NCBI GenBank assembly: GCA_017519865.1
Contig: JAFWRQ010000033.1
Location: 1-64,000 of the forward strand
Reading direction: 5' to 3'
Source: Bacteroidales bacterium
Lineage (GTDB): Bacteria > Bacteroidota > Bacteroidia > Bacteroidales > UBA932
Length of the DNA stretch: 64,000 nt
The translations under genes were made by a program, and so were the position numbers. The notes under the pieces are model-generated. The model was not told the origin of the DNA and did no database searches. It saw only the letters and a list, made by a program, of their open reading frames with translations. Of this stretch, positions 1 to 8,296 are shown piece by piece (within the stretch, counting starts at the first letter, position 1; each line of letters starts with the position of its first letter).

Positions 1-335
<335 letters not shown>

Positions 336-350
336 TTACTTACCTCATAG

Positions 351-390
351 TACTAAAAAAGCGACTGCGAAAGCAGCCGCTTTTTTAGTA
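351..390. terminator. Bidirectional rho-independent terminator between gapA and yggS
   Basis: A near-perfect inverted repeat of 18-bp arms with one mismatch and a GAAA loop (GCGACTGC/GCAGCCGC core), flanked by A6 on the left and T6 on the right, so it can terminate both converging transcripts. The yggS stop codon (TAA at 387-385) lies inside the right arm. Confidence 0.93.
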
Positions 391-1041
391 TTCCCTCGCG
401 CCGAAGATGGCCGTCCCGATGCGGACCATCGTGGAGCCGTGCTGCACGGCGACGGGCCAGTCGTCGGACATTCCGATGGAGAGCTGGTTGAAATCCTCGA
501 TGTCCGGGAAGAGGTCTACGAGATAGGCCATAAAGGTGTCTATACGCTCGAAATCGGCGTGTATGACCTCAAGGTCATCAGTATGCGAGGCCATGCCCAT
601 AAGGCCGCAGAAACGGATGTTCTTATAGTCCTCGGCATGGAAGAGGATGTCAAGGATCTCCTCTTCATGGAAACCCTGCTTGGTCTCCTCCGCACCGATA
701 TGGAGCTCGAGGAGCACGCTGATGACCTTGTCGTTGTTGGAGCCCCAGTTGTCGATGGCCTGCAGGAGGTGGACGGAATCCACCGACTGCACGAGCGTGG
801 CGTAGGGCAGGACCATCTTGAGCTTATTCGTCTGCAAGTGCCCCAGGAAATGCCATTCGATATCCTGCGGAAGCTGGACGGCCTTGGTCGCCAGTTCCTG
901 CGGGCGGTTCTCGCCGAAGACGGTCTGGCCGGCCTGGTAGGCCTCGAGGATGGCTTCCATGGGATGGAATTTGGAAACTGCCACCAGTTTCACCCCTGAT
1001 GGCAGTTCCGATTTGATGCGATTGAGATTCTCTTCGATCAT
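385..1041 (-). CDS. yggS: YggS/PROSC-family pyridoxal-phosphate homeostasis protein
   Basis: A 218-residue single-domain, alanine-racemase-like TIM-barrel protein that binds PLP and buffers intracellular vitamin B6; no enzymatic activity is established for the family. The PLP lysine is Lys24 in KLVAVSKFHP. Later family blocks are seen: FGENRPQEL, WHFLGHLQTNK (the HxIGxLQxNK motif), GLMGMASHTDD and the C-terminal phosphate-binding LSIGMSDDWPVAVQHGSTMVRIGTAIFG region. The longer open frame to 1125 would add 28 residues of unrelated sequence from inside yidC. The ATG at 1041 is chosen because it overlaps the yidC TAA by one base (TAATG), which suggests translational coupling. It is the last gene of the DUF349-yidC-yggS operon. 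Confidence 0.93.
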   Translation of the reverse strand: MIEENLNRIKSELPSGVKLVAVSKFHPMEAILEAYQAGQTVFGENRPQELATKAVQLPQDIEWHFLGHLQTNKLKMVLPYATLVQSVDSVHLLQAIDNWGSNNDKVISVLLELHIGAEETKQGFHEEEILDILFHAEDYKNIRFCGLMGMASHTDDLEVIHADFERIDTFMAYLVDLFPDIEDFNQLSIGMSDDWPVAVQHGSTMVRIGTAIFGAREY

Positions 1042-2915
1042 TATCTGCGTCTCTGTTGTTTCTTCTGCTGCTCCTTGAGCTGGGCCTGCTGCATGCGCTG
1101 GGCCTCTTCGAGGCGCTGCTGCCACTTGCTCTTGGGGACGGGTTTGTTCTCGGCGGCCTTGAGCTTGGCGAGGACCTCCTCGGGCTTGACGAAGAACTTG
1201 CGGAGTATCCAGTTCTGCAGCATCATGAAGAGGTTGCTGAGCAGATAGTAGTAACTAAGAGCCGCGGAGAGGTTGTTACAGATGAAGAACATCATTATAG
1301 GCATCATCCACAGGCTCATGAAGCGCATGCTCTGTGCACTGGGATCGTTGCCGGAAGGCTGGTTGCCGATGGTCATCTTGGAGTAGAACCACATTGTCAG
1401 GGCCATCAGCAGGGCGAACAGCGAGAGGTGGTCGCCGAGGATGGGGATCCTTGTACCGTAGTCAAGGATGGAGTCATACGCCGAGAGGTCCTGGCACCAC
1501 AGGAAAGGCTGCTGGCGCAGCTCGATGGAGGCCGGGAAGAAACGGAACATGGCCCACAGGATAGGGAAAGTCAGGAGGGTCGGGAGGCAGCCTCCCGCCG
1601 GACTGACTCCGGCTTTCTTGTACAGCTCCATGGTCGCCTGCTGCTTCTTCATCGCATCCTCCTGCTTGGGATACTTCTCGTTGAGTTTCTCAAGCTCGGG
1701 CTTGAGCGCAGACATCTTGGCCGACGACATATAGGACTTGTTCGTCAGAGGCATCACGACGATCTTGATGATGATGGTCATCAGGAGGATGATGATACCG
1801 AAGTTGCCGATGTACTTGTGCAGGAAGTTGAAGAGAGGGATGATGACGTAACGGGTGAACCAGCCTACGAGCCATCCTCCCAGAGGGATGATTTTCTCGT
1901 ACTTCAGGTCGTATGACTTGAGGGTCTGGAAGTGGTTCGGCCCGAAGTAGAACTCGAAAGGCATGGAGACGTTCTGTCCCGGCATGAACTCGCAGCGCAT
2001 GTCTGCGGCGCAGGCCATGAGGTCATGGCTCTCGTCGCCCTCGGGCACGAAACTTACGGCGAGCTGGCCGGAAGCGAACTGCTGCGGGGCACGCATGATG
2101 GCCGAGAAGAACTGCTGCTGGAAAGCGAACCAGGACAACTTGGAGTCGATGCGGCGGCTGCCGTTGCGGCCGCGGCCGACCTCCTCAGGCTTCTTGTCAC
2201 CTTCGAAGTAGTAGTCGATCTTGGAGTACTGGGATTCGTTGCGGTAGCCTTTCTCCATGCGCGGTACGGTGACGGAGAAATCAAGGTCAAACGAAGAGAC
2301 GTTGCGGGGGATGATGCCCTGCATGTCCACGAACGATAGGAGATTGTCAACGGAGTAGGAGTCCTTTTTAAGGACATAACGCTGCTCGATGTAGCCGCCC
2401 TGGGCGAAAGGAAGACGCATCACGACCGACGAGTCAGTACGCTCCGCAACGGAGAAGACGAAGTCGGAAGTGTTGATGTACTCTCCTGCATAGAGGCGGA
2501 TGGAATAGTTGCCCTTGTCAGGTTTGATGATATAGAGGTCCTCCTGCTCGTAGGTCTTGTAGTCCTTGATCTTCACGGAATAGGGCTGTGCACCCTTCGT
2601 GGTGAAGGTGACCGCGAGCTTTTCGTTCTCGAGGGTGAACATCTCCGCAGAAGCGTTGTGGGACTGCTCCAGAAGGGAGTCCTTGTAGATGGAGCCCTGC
2701 TGCGCAGCCAGCCCGGCGTCGGCCAGACTGTCCGGCATGGCGGACAGTGCCGCCGCCGAGTCCAGCGCTGCGCGCTCAAGCGCCTCAACTCGGGCGATGG
2801 AGTCCAGTTGGGCCTGGACCTCCATCTGCTTGTTGAACTGCCTGGACTGGTACCAGGTGAAACCGAAGAGGATCAGTCCGATGAGGACGAGTCCGATTAT
2901 CGAATTCTTATCCAT
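1041..2915 (-). CDS. yidC: Membrane protein insertase YidC
   Basis: A 624-residue inner-membrane insertase that places membrane proteins alone or with SecYEG. The N-terminal segment MDKNSIIGLVLIGLILFGF is the first membrane helix. Residues about 100-350 form the large periplasmic beta-supersandwich domain typical of Gram-negative YidC. The C-terminal 60KD_IMP core follows, with hydrophobic segments at roughly 355-385 (IGNFGIIILLMTIIIKIVV), 445-475, 500-520 and 540-575. It ends in a basic, Gln/Lys/Arg-rich tail (QQKKQQRRR) of the kind that contacts ribosomes. The open frame continues upstream to 2993 but overlaps the DUF349 gene; the ATG at 2915 gives the conserved N terminus. The gap to the upstream gene is one base. 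Confidence 0.97.
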   Translation of the reverse strand: MDKNSIIGLVLIGLILFGFTWYQSRQFNKQMEVQAQLDSIARVEALERAALDSAAALSAMPDSLADAGLAAQQGSIYKDSLLEQSHNASAEMFTLENEKLAVTFTTKGAQPYSVKIKDYKTYEQEDLYIIKPDKGNYSIRLYAGEYINTSDFVFSVAERTDSSVVMRLPFAQGGYIEQRYVLKKDSYSVDNLLSFVDMQGIIPRNVSSFDLDFSVTVPRMEKGYRNESQYSKIDYYFEGDKKPEEVGRGRNGSRRIDSKLSWFAFQQQFFSAIMRAPQQFASGQLAVSFVPEGDESHDLMACAADMRCEFMPGQNVSMPFEFYFGPNHFQTLKSYDLKYEKIIPLGGWLVGWFTRYVIIPLFNFLHKYIGNFGIIILLMTIIIKIVVMPLTNKSYMSSAKMSALKPELEKLNEKYPKQEDAMKKQQATMELYKKAGVSPAGGCLPTLLTFPILWAMFRFFPASIELRQQPFLWCQDLSAYDSILDYGTRIPILGDHLSLFALLMALTMWFYSKMTIGNQPSGNDPSAQSMRFMSLWMMPIMMFFICNNLSAALSYYYLLSNLFMMLQNWILRKFFVKPEEVLAKLKAAENKPVPKSKWQQRLEEAQRMQQAQLKEQQKKQQRRR

Positions 2916-2916
2916 A

Positions 2917-4899
2917 TTACTCCTCCGCTGCAGCCTCCTCCACCTGCCTGATCTTGGCTTCGAGCTCCTTGAGCTCTCCCTTTGCATCCTCAATCCTCTT
3001 CTGCATCTGCTGGATCAGTGCCTCGGCGTTCTTGGACATGGCGAAGAAACCGATATTGTTCTCGTATGTATCGATCTCCGACTGGAGAGTGTTGTAGCGC
3101 TGGATGAGGATATCCTTCTCGCTGCGCGGTTTGGCGGGTCCGCGGCCGCCTCTGGGCTGCCTGGAGCCGTAGCCGGGGAACTTCTCCTGCATGGCCTCGC
3201 GGAAGGCGGCATTGACTGCGTCCTTTTCCTTGAAAGGCACGAAGCCGATGGCCTGCCACTTGTCGGTGAACTCCTGCTGCGCGGCGGCGTCGGCCTCGGC
3301 GTCGGCGGGGACGTAGGCCTGGATCTCTTCGATGAGCTTGCGCTTGGCCTTGAGGTTGCCGTAGAAGTCGTTCTCGGGACGGCCGTGCTTGTCGCGGTTC
3401 TCGAAGAACTCGTCGCAGGCGGCGCGGAAGCGCTTCCAGAGCTGCTCGCTCTTCTTGCGCGGGACGGCGCCGATCTCCTTCCACTGCTTCTGGAGGTTGA
3501 TGAACTGGTCGGTGGCTTTCTTCCACTCGGTGCTGGACTTGAGAGCCTCGGCCTGCTCGATGAGGGACATCTTCTTGTCGAGGTTCTCGTTCATGCTGTC
3601 CTTGTATGAGGTGTAGAATACACGCTTCTTCTCGAAGAACTTGTCGCAGGCCGCGCGGAAGCGGTCGTAGATCTTCTGGTTCTCCTTCTTGGAGGCGAAG
3701 CCGATGCCTCGCCACTGCTTCTGGATGTCCTCGATCTCCTTGGAGAGGGCGTTCCACTCATTGGAGGAAGTGACTTCCTTTTCGGCGATCTCCTCGACCT
3801 GCTCGCAGAGCTTGGTCTTGGCCACGAGATTGTCGGCCTGCTTGGATTTCTGCTCCTCGAAATAGCCCTGGTACCTCTTGTTGATCACGGCCGTGGCGGC
3901 CTTGAAGCGGTTCCAGATGTCGTCACGGTACTCCTTGGCCACGGGGCCGAACTCCTTCCACTGTTCGTGGAGTTTCTGGAGCTCACGGAAGGCCTCGACT
4001 ACATTCTCGTTCTCGGAGAGCTTCTCGGCGGCTTCGCAGAACGCTTCCTTGGCCTCGAGGTTCTTCTTGAAATCGAGGTCGCGGAGGTCGCGGTTGATCT
4101 TGACCATGTCGTAGAACTTCTCGACATAGTACTGGTAGGTATCGTTGATATCTCTGAAATTCTGGGCGGGAACGGGGCCTGTGGACCTCCAGCGGTTCTG
4201 GATATCGCGGAAGACCGGGAACGAGGCTCCTACATCCTCGGAGTTCTCCACCAGGGACTTGAGTTCCTCTATGATGCCCTGCTTGGCGGCGAGGTTGTCC
4301 TCGCGCTCCTTCTCGAGCTGGCGGTTGAACTCGGCACGTTCCTTCTTGTAATCATTGTACAGGGACTTGAATCCAGCCTCGATGACCTCGAAAGGATTGT
4401 CCTTCACGACCTCGTCGCCTGCGGCGGCAGCGGTCTCTTCGACGGGGGCGTCGGCGGCGGGCTCATCTACGGAGCCCAGGCCGGCGTCGGCCTTTTCCTT
4501 GGAGAGTCTTTTGTAGAAGGCGGATTTGATCGCTTCGGCCTCCTTGGAGCGCTTCACGCGCTCAAGGCCGGTGCCCAGCTTCTCGAAGAGCTCGGAGAGC
4601 TCGGCGAGGGTCTTCTCGGCGAAGTTGACCGGCTCCTCGGCGGGAGCGGGCTCCTCTGCAGGAGCAGACTCCTCTGCAGCAGGGGCTTCAGGCTCGGCTG
4701 CAGCGGGCTCCCCGGCCGCGGCAGGTTCCTCTGCGGCGGGAGCTTCAGGCTCGACGGCGGCGGGCTCCTCGACCGGAGCTTCGGCTACGGTCTCAGGTGC
4801 GGTTTCAACTTCGGTGGTGACAGGCTCGGCAGCGACTGCGTCCTTGTTTTCAAGTACATCTGAAGAGAGGTTCTCCTCAGGGATGATAATTTCGCTCAT
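2917..4899 (-). CDS. DUF349-repeat protein
   Basis: A 660-residue protein. The first ~100 residues are low-complexity Ala/Glu/Pro (repeated PAAEEPA/EPAAAEP units) and probably disordered. The rest is highly charged and helical, built from at least five DUF349 repeats marked by W-x3-G motifs: IQNRWRSTGPVP, LHEQWKEFGPVA, IQKQWRGIGFAS, LQKQWKEIGAVP and KWQAIGFVP. The end is a coiled-coil-like KRIEDAKGELKELEAKI tail. DUF349 proteins are widespread in Bacteroidetes; their function is not established and I assign none. It is the first gene of the operon with yidC and yggS. A -7 type box (TATATTTG) lies on the minus strand at 4947-4940, about 40 bases before the ATG, without a convincing -33 box. 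Confidence 0.88.
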   Translation of the reverse strand: MSEIIIPEENLSSDVLENKDAVAAEPVTTEVETAPETVAEAPVEEPAAVEPEAPAAEEPAAAGEPAAAEPEAPAAEESAPAEEPAPAEEPVNFAEKTLAELSELFEKLGTGLERVKRSKEAEAIKSAFYKRLSKEKADAGLGSVDEPAADAPVEETAAAAGDEVVKDNPFEVIEAGFKSLYNDYKKERAEFNRQLEKEREDNLAAKQGIIEELKSLVENSEDVGASFPVFRDIQNRWRSTGPVPAQNFRDINDTYQYYVEKFYDMVKINRDLRDLDFKKNLEAKEAFCEAAEKLSENENVVEAFRELQKLHEQWKEFGPVAKEYRDDIWNRFKAATAVINKRYQGYFEEQKSKQADNLVAKTKLCEQVEEIAEKEVTSSNEWNALSKEIEDIQKQWRGIGFASKKENQKIYDRFRAACDKFFEKKRVFYTSYKDSMNENLDKKMSLIEQAEALKSSTEWKKATDQFINLQKQWKEIGAVPRKKSEQLWKRFRAACDEFFENRDKHGRPENDFYGNLKAKRKLIEEIQAYVPADAEADAAAQQEFTDKWQAIGFVPFKEKDAVNAAFREAMQEKFPGYGSRQPRGGRGPAKPRSEKDILIQRYNTLQSEIDTYENNIGFFAMSKNAEALIQQMQKRIEDAKGELKELEAKIRQVEEAAAEE

Positions 4900-5009
4900 A
4901 ATCAGTAGAGTATCAGTAAATAATAAAAGTTGTAGAACGCAAATATACCAAAATATTGGATAAAAACGCTATTTTTGCAGAACTAATATTCGATTTTACA
5001 AGACCGCAC

Positions 5010-5687
5010 ATGAGAATAGATATCCTGACCGTCGTACCGGAGTTGCTGGAGAGTCCGCTGGGCCATTCCATAGTCGGAAGGGCCGTCAAGAAAGGACTGG
5101 TTGAAATACATGTCCACAACCTTCGCAAATACGGCATCGGCCCCAGAAAGAACGTCGATGACTACAGTTATGGGGGCGATGCGGGCATGGTCATGATGGT
5201 AGAGCCTGTCTTCCGTATGATCGAGGAACTCAAGGCCGAGAGGGATTACGATGAGGTCATCTACATGTCCCCCGACGGGGACATCCTCGACCAGGGCATG
5301 GCAAACGAACTTTCTCTCAAGGAGAACATCATCATCCTCTGCGGTCATTACAAGGGAGTGGACCACCGTATCCGCGAGCATCTCGTCACCCGCGAGATCT
5401 CCGTCGGCGACTACGTAGTCAGCGGCGGCGAGATCCCGGCTGCCCTGCTGGCCGACAGCATCATCCGCCTCATCCCCGGCGCCCTCACCGACGAGACGTC
5501 AGCCCTGAGCGATTCCTTCCAGGATGACCTCCTCTCCCCTCCCGTATATACCCGTCCTGCAGAATTCAACGGCTGGAAGGTTCCCGACGTGCTCCTCAGC
5601 GGCAACCCCAAACTGATCAGGGCATGGCAGGACGAGCAGGCGATCACCCGCACAAAGGCCCTTCGTCCGGGACTTCTTAAAAAATAA
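5010..5687 (+). CDS. trmD: tRNA (guanine-N1-)-methyltransferase TrmD
   Basis: A 225-residue SPOUT-class methyltransferase that makes m1G37 in tRNAs reading CNN/GGN codons, using S-adenosylmethionine. The deep-knot and SAM loop are visible in [13 protein letters not shown] and the strongly conserved [15 protein letters not shown]; the N terminus ([20 protein letters not shown]) and [17 protein letters not shown] also match the family. The ATG at 5010 gives the normal length; the frame extends to 4956 but that would include promoter sequence. A TATTTTTG box at 4970-4977 lies about 33 bases before the start. It is divergent from the DUF349 operon, with the two -7 boxes only about 23 bases apart. 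Confidence 0.97.
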   Translation: MRIDILTVVPELLESPLGHSIVGRAVKKGLVEIHVHNLRKYGIGPRKNVDDYSYGGDAGMVMMVEPVFRMIEELKAERDYDEVIYMSPDGDILDQGMANELSLKENIIILCGHYKGVDHRIREHLVTREISVGDYVVSGGEIPAALLADSIIRLIPGALTDETSALSDSFQDDLLSPPVYTRPAEFNGWKVPDVLLSGNPKLIRAWQDEQAITRTKALRPGLLKK

Positions 5688-5716
5688 GCGTAAGTAAAGT
5701 TTTTTTCTTAAAAAAG

Positions 5717-5747
5717 TTTGCAGATTACTAAAAGTTCACTACCTTTG
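5717..5747 (+). promoter_or_regulatory. Bacteroidetes-type promoter for the intergenic RNA
   Basis: TTTG (5717-5720), exactly 19 bases, then TACCTTTG (5740-5747). This matches the Bacteroidetes primary sigma consensus (-33 TTTG, -7 TAnnTTTG) in both boxes and spacing. It lies 30 bases after the trmD stop and no coding frame follows it on the same strand. Confidence 0.85.
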
Positions 5748-5752
5748 CATTG

Positions 5753-5884
5753 GAATTAAAACGTTACAAATAGAACACACTCTACTCTTGCAAAAGAGAT
5801 CTAACCAACAATAATTAACCTTTTCAGAGGTAAATACACTACTAACTAACCGATTAATCCCGCAGTGATGCGGGATTAATTCGT
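5753..5884 (+). ncRNA. Candidate small RNA with own promoter and terminator
   Basis: An intergenic transcript of about 130 nt inferred from a consensus promoter ending at 5747 and a 12-bp terminator at 5853-5880. No ATG-started open frame exists between them (the only ATG is inside the terminator stem). A small hairpin CTCTT-GCAA-AAGAG with a GNRA loop lies at 5785-5798. The rest is A/C-rich and mostly unstructured (stretches such as CTAACCAACAATAATTAACC), a composition common in trans-acting antisense RNAs. I do not recognise the family. The 220-base gap between trmD and the cyclotransferase contains nothing else. Confidence 0.6.
5853..5884 (+). terminator. Terminator of the candidate small RNA
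   Basis: A perfect 12-bp stem (ATTAATCCCGCA / TGCGGGATTAAT, 5853-5864 and 5869-5880) with a GTGA loop, followed by TCGTTTAT. The U-run is short, so termination may be partial. It may also act on the convergent cyclotransferase transcript, whose stop is 29 bases away. Confidence 0.75.
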
Positions 5885-5908
5885 TTATGGATGCTGCTGG
5901 TTCCTGAA

Positions 5909-6679
5909 TTATTTCTTCTCTACGAGTTCGACCTCATAAAGCCGCTTCCAATACTTGCCCGTAAGATAGGTCTTGCGAGAGACGGGGTCGAAGGCGATGC
6001 CGTTGAGCACGTCGGTGCGGCTGTCGCGGAGTTTGGCCGGCAGAAGGCCGGTGCAGTCGACCGTTGCCTCGACGGCGCCTGTAGACGGGTTGATGATGAC
6101 TATAAGGTCAGTCGTATAGACATTGGCCCAGACGCGGCCGTCGATGAACTCCAGTTCGTTGAGATACCTGACCGGGCGTCCGTCCAGCGTGACTTCGACG
6201 CTCCGCTGGAGTTTGTACTCCCCGTCGAGGAAGTACAGCCTGGCGCTGCCGTCCGACGCGATCAGCTGCTTGCCGTCGGTGGTGAGACCCCAGCCCTCGC
6301 GGGGATAGGTATAGGTGGACTTGTATTCAAGGGTCGCGGCATCATAGATGAAAGCTACCTTGCTCTCCCACGTGAGAATATAGAGATTGTTCCCCAGCAC
6401 AACTGAGCCCTCTACGAAATACTTGCGGTTGAAATCGAGCTTCTCCAATGCCTCGCCCGTGGCGAGGTCTACCTTACGGAAAGTCGACGAGCCGTACTGG
6501 CCGGTACTCTCGTAGAGGTCTCCTCCATGGAAGAACAGCCCCTGGGTATATGAGTCGGTGTCGTGGGGGTATTCCTTCACGACCTTGACCTTGTACTCCT
6601 TGACCTTTGTCTCGCAGGCGCAGCACAGCAGCGCCGTGGCGAGGATGGAAAGCACCAGATATATCCTTCTCATTGTCAT
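5909..6679 (-). CDS. Glutaminyl-peptide cyclotransferase family lipoprotein
   Basis: A 256-residue protein of the bacterial/plant-type glutamine cyclotransferase family (Glu_cyclase_2, five-bladed beta-propeller), which converts N-terminal Gln to pyroglutamate. The N terminus MRRIYLVLSILATALLCCACE is a lipoprotein signal with Cys near residues 18-21, so the protein is probably anchored in the outer or periplasmic membrane face. Family blocks are present: PHDTDSYTQGLFF, LYESTGQYGSSTFRKVDL, the EGWGLTTDGKQLIASDGSARLYFLD segment, LNELEFIDGRVWANVY and VLNGIAFDPVSRKTYLTGKYW. ATGs at 6679 and 6673 are both possible; the second gives a cleaner signal peptide. It is convergent with the candidate small RNA and downstream of rnpB on the same strand. 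The physiological substrate is unknown. Confidence 0.9.
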   Translation of the reverse strand: MTMRRIYLVLSILATALLCCACETKVKEYKVKVVKEYPHDTDSYTQGLFFHGGDLYESTGQYGSSTFRKVDLATGEALEKLDFNRKYFVEGSVVLGNNLYILTWESKVAFIYDAATLEYKSTYTYPREGWGLTTDGKQLIASDGSARLYFLDGEYKLQRSVEVTLDGRPVRYLNELEFIDGRVWANVYTTDLIVIINPSTGAVEATVDCTGLLPAKLRDSRTDVLNGIAFDPVSRKTYLTGKYWKRLYEVELVEKK

Positions 6680-6710
6680 AAGATTAGAGAATCATTTCAA
6701 TACAAAAAAA

Positions 6711-7046
6711 GGCGGAGCCGTAAGCCGGTTTCTGTTTTTGAATCTGCCATTTATCTTCGCAACCTACCCCCTGGCATCGGGCGGGCCGCCCTCATCTGCC
6801 AGTATATTTGGTCTTGCAGGCCCCGGTGCCGTACCCGCCGGACATCGCTGTCCGGTGTCGTGAGCCCTTACCTCGCGTTTTCACCCTTACCGTCTTCCGT
6901 TTGAGGCAAGCCTCACAGCGAAGGCGGCGGTAGTTTTCTGTTACGGCCGGCGTAAGATTGCTCCCACCTGCGCTTTCCGCAGCGGGGTGCCCTGCCCTGT
7001 CCGGACTTTCCTCGGCTTGAACCGCGGCAGATCGCTCCACCTTTCA
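6711..7046 (-). ncRNA. rnpB: RNase P RNA (bacterial type A)
   Basis: Read on the minus strand this gives the RNase P RNA hallmarks: GAGGAAAGTCCGGACA (complement of about 6998-7013), the following GGGCAGGGCACCCC helix, AACAGAAA, and the 3' universal region ACAGAAACCGGCTTACGG. The 5' end is set by a TATCTTTG -7 box at 7059-7052 and the 3' end by a T7 run (6710-6704) after the closing CCGCC. The length of about 335 nt is normal. The RNA is the catalytic subunit that matures tRNA 5' ends. It fills the 465-base gap between the cyclotransferase and gpsA; small open frames inside it are spurious. Confidence 0.96.
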
Positions 7047-7145
7047 GTCTGCAAAGATACGAAAGAAACGGTATATTTCCGAAATTCAACTCAAAACGTT
7101 AACTTTGCAGTCCTTTCCCAAGAGAAAGCACAAATCAAGATTATA

Positions 7146-8210
7146 ATGTCTGAGACAGTTACCATAATAGGATTGGGTGTGATGGGCTCCGCTCTGGTAT
7201 TTCCCCTCTCGAAGAACGGTGTACGCATCAGGATTGCCGGCACCCCCTTCGACAGCGAGGTCATAGACGAGTGTATCCGCACCGGCCGCAATCCCAAACT
7301 TTCCCGCCCCTTCCCCGAAGGCATATCGTTCCATCAGTTCGAGGATTGGAAAGACCTGATCCCGGGCTCCGATTTCGTCATCGGAGGCATATCCTCCTAC
7401 GGCGCCGAGTGGTTCCTCGAGGAAGTGATGATGCACATTCCCGTGGAGATTCCCGTCATGACCGTGGTCAAGGGGCTGCGCGTCAACGAGGACGGCTCGC
7501 TCTCGACCTGGCCCCAGTACTGGGAGAAAAGGATGGCCGAGAAGGGCATCGACCGCAAGGTCTATATGCTCGGAGGCCCCGGCATCGCCCAGGACATCAT
7601 CGACGGCGAGCACACCGTGACCACCATCAGCGGCGAGGACCCCGACGTTCTCCAAATGATCAAGGACTGCCTCGAGACCGACCGCCTTCACGTATCGCGT
7701 ACGCACGACGTGACCGGTCTCCAGTACGCAGTCGCCATCAAGAACGCATACGCTCTCGGACCTGCCATAGCGATTGGCCTCGGCCATCGCAAGGAAGCCG
7801 AGCGGCCCACCGGCGTGAACGCCCAGGCCGCGGTCTTCTTCCAGGCGGCCAGGGAGATGCGCCGCATCCTCCGCACGGTCGGTGCCGAGTCGGACTGCAT
7901 CTCGATGGGGCTCGCCGACCTCTTCGTCACCGTCGAGGGCGGCCGCACCCGCTCCTTCGGCATCCTGCTCGGCGAAGGCCTGAGCATGGAGGAGGCGAAA
8001 ACGCGCCTGAAAGGCATCACCCTCGAGTCCATCAGCGCAGTGAGAAGTCTCTACGACAGTATCTCCATACTCGCCGCGAAGGGCTTCGAGACCGCATACG
8101 GCAAGGTCGACCTGGCGGAGTTCCCGCTCATCGAGCATCTCTACGGCGTCCTGTTCCAGGGCAAGGACGCGGAGTTCCCTTGGGAAAAGTTCTCCTTCGA
8201 CCTCAGTTAA
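7146..8210 (+). CDS. gpsA: NAD(P)-dependent glycerol-3-phosphate dehydrogenase (divergent GpsA)
   Basis: A 354-residue Rossmann enzyme, predicted to reduce dihydroxyacetone phosphate to sn-glycerol-3-phosphate for membrane lipid synthesis. N-terminal dinucleotide loop IIGLGVMGSA; IGGISSYGAEWF follows the first domain. The C-terminal catalytic domain has AVAIKNAYALGPAIAIGLG with the expected catalytic Lys, GVNAQAAVFFQAAREM, and MGLADLFVTVEGGRTRSFG, which aligns with the GLGDLxxTCxxxxSRN region. These motifs are recognisable but clearly diverged from the standard GpsA. ATG 7146 is used because the upstream extension to 6987 overlaps rnpB and its promoter. A TAACTTTG box at 7100-7107 lies upstream. 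The two acyltransferase genes downstream support a lipid role. Confidence 0.75.
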   Translation: MSETVTIIGLGVMGSALVFPLSKNGVRIRIAGTPFDSEVIDECIRTGRNPKLSRPFPEGISFHQFEDWKDLIPGSDFVIGGISSYGAEWFLEEVMMHIPVEIPVMTVVKGLRVNEDGSLSTWPQYWEKRMAEKGIDRKVYMLGGPGIAQDIIDGEHTVTTISGEDPDVLQMIKDCLETDRLHVSRTHDVTGLQYAVAIKNAYALGPAIAIGLGHRKEAERPTGVNAQAAVFFQAAREMRRILRTVGAESDCISMGLADLFVTVEGGRTRSFGILLGEGLSMEEAKTRLKGITLESISAVRSLYDSISILAAKGFETAYGKVDLAEFPLIEHLYGVLFQGKDAEFPWEKFSFDLS

Positions 8211-8296
8211 GCTTCCTTAAAGCATCTATTTTTGTCTGCACTCAAGTAGCATTATAAAGAATAATTGTTATTTTTGTGCAGCTAAAACCTTGACCA

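Noticed and set aside
4613-4830. Repetitive Ala/Glu/Pro-coding DNA at the start of the DUF349 gene, considered as a tandem repeat or recombination site
   Set aside because: The units are irregular and the reading frame is intact; it is a low-complexity protein segment, not a DNA repeat element.
5701-5717. T7/A6 run after trmD as a trmD terminator
   Set aside because: The A/T tract gives only a weak A-U hairpin with no GC core; trmD transcripts may instead run into the small-RNA terminator at 5853-5884.
6792-7040. 82-codon open frame on the minus strand
   Set aside because: It lies inside the RNase P RNA, whose conserved core explains the sequence.
8227-8234. Second TATTTTTG box upstream of glsA
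   Set aside because: It matches the -7 consensus but neither it nor the box at 8269 has a TTTG at the right spacing, so I could not choose a real promoter and list neither separately.
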